From NCBI GenBank assembly GCA_026418215.1, contig JAOABT010000178.1, forward strand, positions 1-8,537: DNA of 8,537 bases, written 5' to 3'. Positions 7,398 to 8,537 of the stretch are shown here, one piece after another. This DNA comes from Clostridia bacterium (GTDB lineage: Bacteria > Bacillota > Clostridia > DSM-8532). A program made the position numbers and the translations under genes. Every line of letters starts with the position of its first letter. Positions within the stretch are counted from its first letter, which is position 1. The notes under the pieces are model-generated. The model was not told where the DNA came from. It saw only the letters and a program-made list of their open reading frames with translations, and made no database searches.

Positions 7398-8235
7398 GGG
7401 TCGCACCTCCTAAACGGCATTGATGACGCTCTACGGCTGTTTTTTCATAGTCCTTGTACATGGAAAGACGTCTCATAAGCTCCGGGAAATCCACCTCGTG
7501 CCCGTCAAAATCAGGGCCGTCAACACAGGCAAACTTTGTCTTTCCACCCACAGTGACGCGGCAGCCGCCGCACATGCCGGTCCCATCGATCATGATGGGG
7601 TTTAGGCTTACGATGGTCTTGATGCCGTAGGGCCTTGTGACATCGCAGACAACCTTCATCATGATGGGAGGCCCAATGGCAATCACCACATCATAGCTCT
7701 GTCCTTCGTCGATAAGCTGCTTCAGAATGTCTGAAACAAAGCCCTTTGTGCCGTTGGAGCCGTCATCGGTCGTCACAACCAGACGGCTTGAAACTGCGGC
7801 CATTTCTTTTTCCAATATAACAAGGTCCTTATTGCGGAAGCCTGTGATAACGTCAACTTCGACGCCCATGCTGTGAAGCTTTTTGGCCTGGGGATAGGCA
7901 ATAGCGGTACCCAGACCGCCGCCGATGACGGCTGCTTTCTTGATGTTGTCAAAATGAGAGGCAATGCCTAAGGGGCCGCAAAAATCATTGAGAGCGTCCC
8001 CTTCGTTGAGAGCCCCGAGCTTTTGGGTAGAAGCGCCAACCTCCTGAAAAATAATCGAAACAGTGCCCCGGTCTCGGTCATAGTCGGCGATGGTTAAAGG
8101 CACACGTTCGCCTTCTTCGTCCACGCGAAGAATGATGAATTGGCCAGGTTCAGCCTTTCGTGCCACATAGGGCGCCTCAATTTCAAGAAGCTTGACCTGG
8201 GGATTCAAGATTTCTTTCCGCACAATCCTATACAT
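7390..8235 (-). CDS. nfnA: NfnA: FAD/[2Fe-2S] subunit of ferredoxin:NADP+ oxidoreductase
   Basis: This 281-residue protein is related to the dihydroorotate dehydrogenase electron-transfer subunit PyrK. It carries FAD and the NADH site of the Nfn complex. The FAD-binding barrel runs about 1-95, with RVPLTIAD at 44-51. The nucleotide domain starts at GGGLGTAIAYP (105-115). The C-terminal cluster region has D217 (IDGTG), C222, C225 and C237, matching the unusual three-Cys/one-Asp [2Fe-2S] ligation known for NfnA. Many databases call this protein sulfide dehydrogenase or ferredoxin-NADP reductase subunit alpha. The ATG at 8235 follows an AAAGGGG site (about 8243-8249). Its last 8 nt overlap nfnB, consistent with a tightly coupled two-gene operon. 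A stand-alone PyrK is unlikely because no pyrD is adjacent. Confidence 0.93.
   Translation of the reverse strand: MYRIVRKEILNPQVKLLEIEAPYVARKAEPGQFIILRVDEEGERVPLTIADYDRDRGTVSIIFQEVGASTQKLGALNEGDALNDFCGPLGIASHFDNIKKAAVIGGGLGTAIAYPQAKKLHSMGVEVDVITGFRNKDLVILEKEMAAVSSRLVVTTDDGSNGTKGFVSDILKQLIDEGQSYDVVIAIGPPIMMKVVCDVTRPYGIKTIVSLNPIMIDGTGMCGGCRVTVGGKTKFACVDGPDFDGHEVDFPELMRRLSMYKDYEKTAVERHQCRLGGATHA
7404..7410 (-). promoter_or_regulatory. Ribosome binding site deciding the nfnB start
   Basis: The - strand reads GGAGGTG, 6 nt before the ATG at 7397. The GTG at 7406 that would lengthen NfnB by three residues is the end of this site, so the ATG is preferred and the overlap with nfnA is 8 nt rather than 17. 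Confidence 0.75.
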
Positions 8236-8335
8236 GAATGAACCCCTTTCTTAACTCAAACAATGGTTCCATGGTTATCTTAAATCAAAAGCACATCCAA
8301 AGTCATTCAAATGGGCCTTGTTTTCTATATATCAT

Positions 8336-8362
8336 ATTATAACGTATCTTGGGGCTAACCAA
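8336..8362 (-). promoter_or_regulatory. Candidate promoter of nfnAB
   Basis: On the - strand TTGGTT (8362-8357) and a perfect TATAAT (8341-8336) lie about 100 nt before the nfnA start, in the gap after the MFS gene. The 15-nt spacing is shorter than the optimum of 17, so the -10 box is the stronger part of the evidence. A leader of about 95 nt would follow. Confidence 0.45.
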
Positions 8363-8371
8363 TAGAAGAAA

Positions 8372-8520
8372 TTAGCATTCACGCTTACGTGAAAGGACCT
8401 CGGGAATGAGAATGAATCCTGCAAGGAGCAAAAGTCCGAGACTGATATAGAGCACGGCTTTGACACCATAGCTTTGCATGATGACACCTCCCGCGGCTGG
8501 GCCTATCACCGCTGTCAGAC
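8372..8520 (-). CDS. C-terminus of a probable MFS transporter (5' end missing)
   Basis: Reading leftward from 8518, a frame encodes 48 residues and ends at a TAA at 8374-8372. It begins LTAVIGPAAGGVIMQSYG and continues into a hydrophobic stretch (VLYISLGLLLLAGFILIP), then a short basic tail (SRKREC). A GPxxGG motif followed by the final TM helix and a charged tail is typical of the last two helices of major facilitator superfamily drug or sugar exporters. The N-terminal 85-90 percent is lost at the contig end, and the 17 bases beyond 8520 are adapter. It lies 136 nt upstream of nfnA on the same strand. The substrate cannot be inferred. Confidence 0.72.
8378..8393 (-). terminator. Weak terminator-like hairpin at the MFS gene end
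   Basis: TTCACG and CGTGAA form a perfect 6-bp stem with a 4-nt loop, located in the last codons of the MFS gene. A short T-rich stretch (TTTCTTCT) follows on the - strand after about 8 nt. The T tract is distant and interrupted, so termination here is uncertain. Confidence 0.3.
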
Positions 8521-8537
8521 CTGTCTCTTATACACAT
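8521..8537. other. Tn5/Nextera mosaic-end adapter
   Basis: The last 17 bases, CTGTCTCTTATACACAT, match 17 of the 19 bases of the reverse-complemented Tn5 mosaic end of Nextera libraries. With the matching remnant at 1-9, both contig ends are adapter read-through rather than genome. Confidence 0.97.

Noticed and set aside
8248..8263. Rex-like site (TTCTTAA and CAAACAA) upstream of nfnA.
   Set aside because: The half-sites are only 2 nt apart instead of the 4 expected for TTGTTAA-N4-TTAACAA, and both halves carry mismatches. Regulation by Rex is plausible for nfnAB but not supported by this site.
8521..8537. End of a genuine Tn5-like transposon.
   Set aside because: There is no transposase or resistance gene, and the same element sits at the opposite end of the contig, the pattern of library adapter contamination.

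Overview
The window looks like a chromosomal segment of a strictly anaerobic, Gram-positive Firmicute, most likely class Clostridia. The grounds are an Nfn-type electron-bifurcating transhydrogenase, a clostridial-style hexameric glutamate dehydrogenase, strong GGAGG/AGGTG Shine-Dalgarno sites before nearly every gene and U-tailed intrinsic terminators. The genus cannot be read from the sequence. Both ends carry pieces of the Tn5/Nextera mosaic end (1-9 and 8521-8537), so the window is very likely a complete short contig with untrimmed adapter, and the outermost bases are not genomic.

Left part, + strand: the probable tail of an unidentified upstream gene (11-67), then dut (dUTPase) and a peptidase-T-like M20 metallopeptidase, closely spaced as an operon. 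This operon runs head-on into a - strand pair, and the coding ends overlap by 29 nt.

The - strand pair (3740-1699) is the most interesting part. A three-TM MotA/TolQ/ExbB-type channel protein with a long helical cytoplasmic tail is followed 5 nt later by a MotB-like protein with one TM helix (essential-type Asp), about 100 residues of coiled coil and an OmpA-like peptidoglycan-binding domain. This is the architecture of ZorA/ZorB of the Zorya anti-phage system, but no ZorC, ZorD or ZorE lies beside it. It is best described as an orphan Zorya-like stator unit.

Centre, - strand: gdhA (NADP-type glutamate dehydrogenase) with its own terminator at 3863-3899, preceded by a 729-bp gap. That gap holds palindromes, a long terminator with an adjoining second hairpin, a 20-bp tandem repeat and an unrecognised 56-codon ORF (5984-5814) just behind nfnB.

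Right part, - strand: nfnA-nfnB, overlapping by 8 nt, encode the NADH-dependent reduced ferredoxin:NADP+ oxidoreductase. The C-terminal end of a probable MFS transporter (8520-8372) lies upstream. Functionally, NfnAB makes NADPH and GdhA can spend it on ammonium assimilation. The two units lie side by side but are separated by a terminator.
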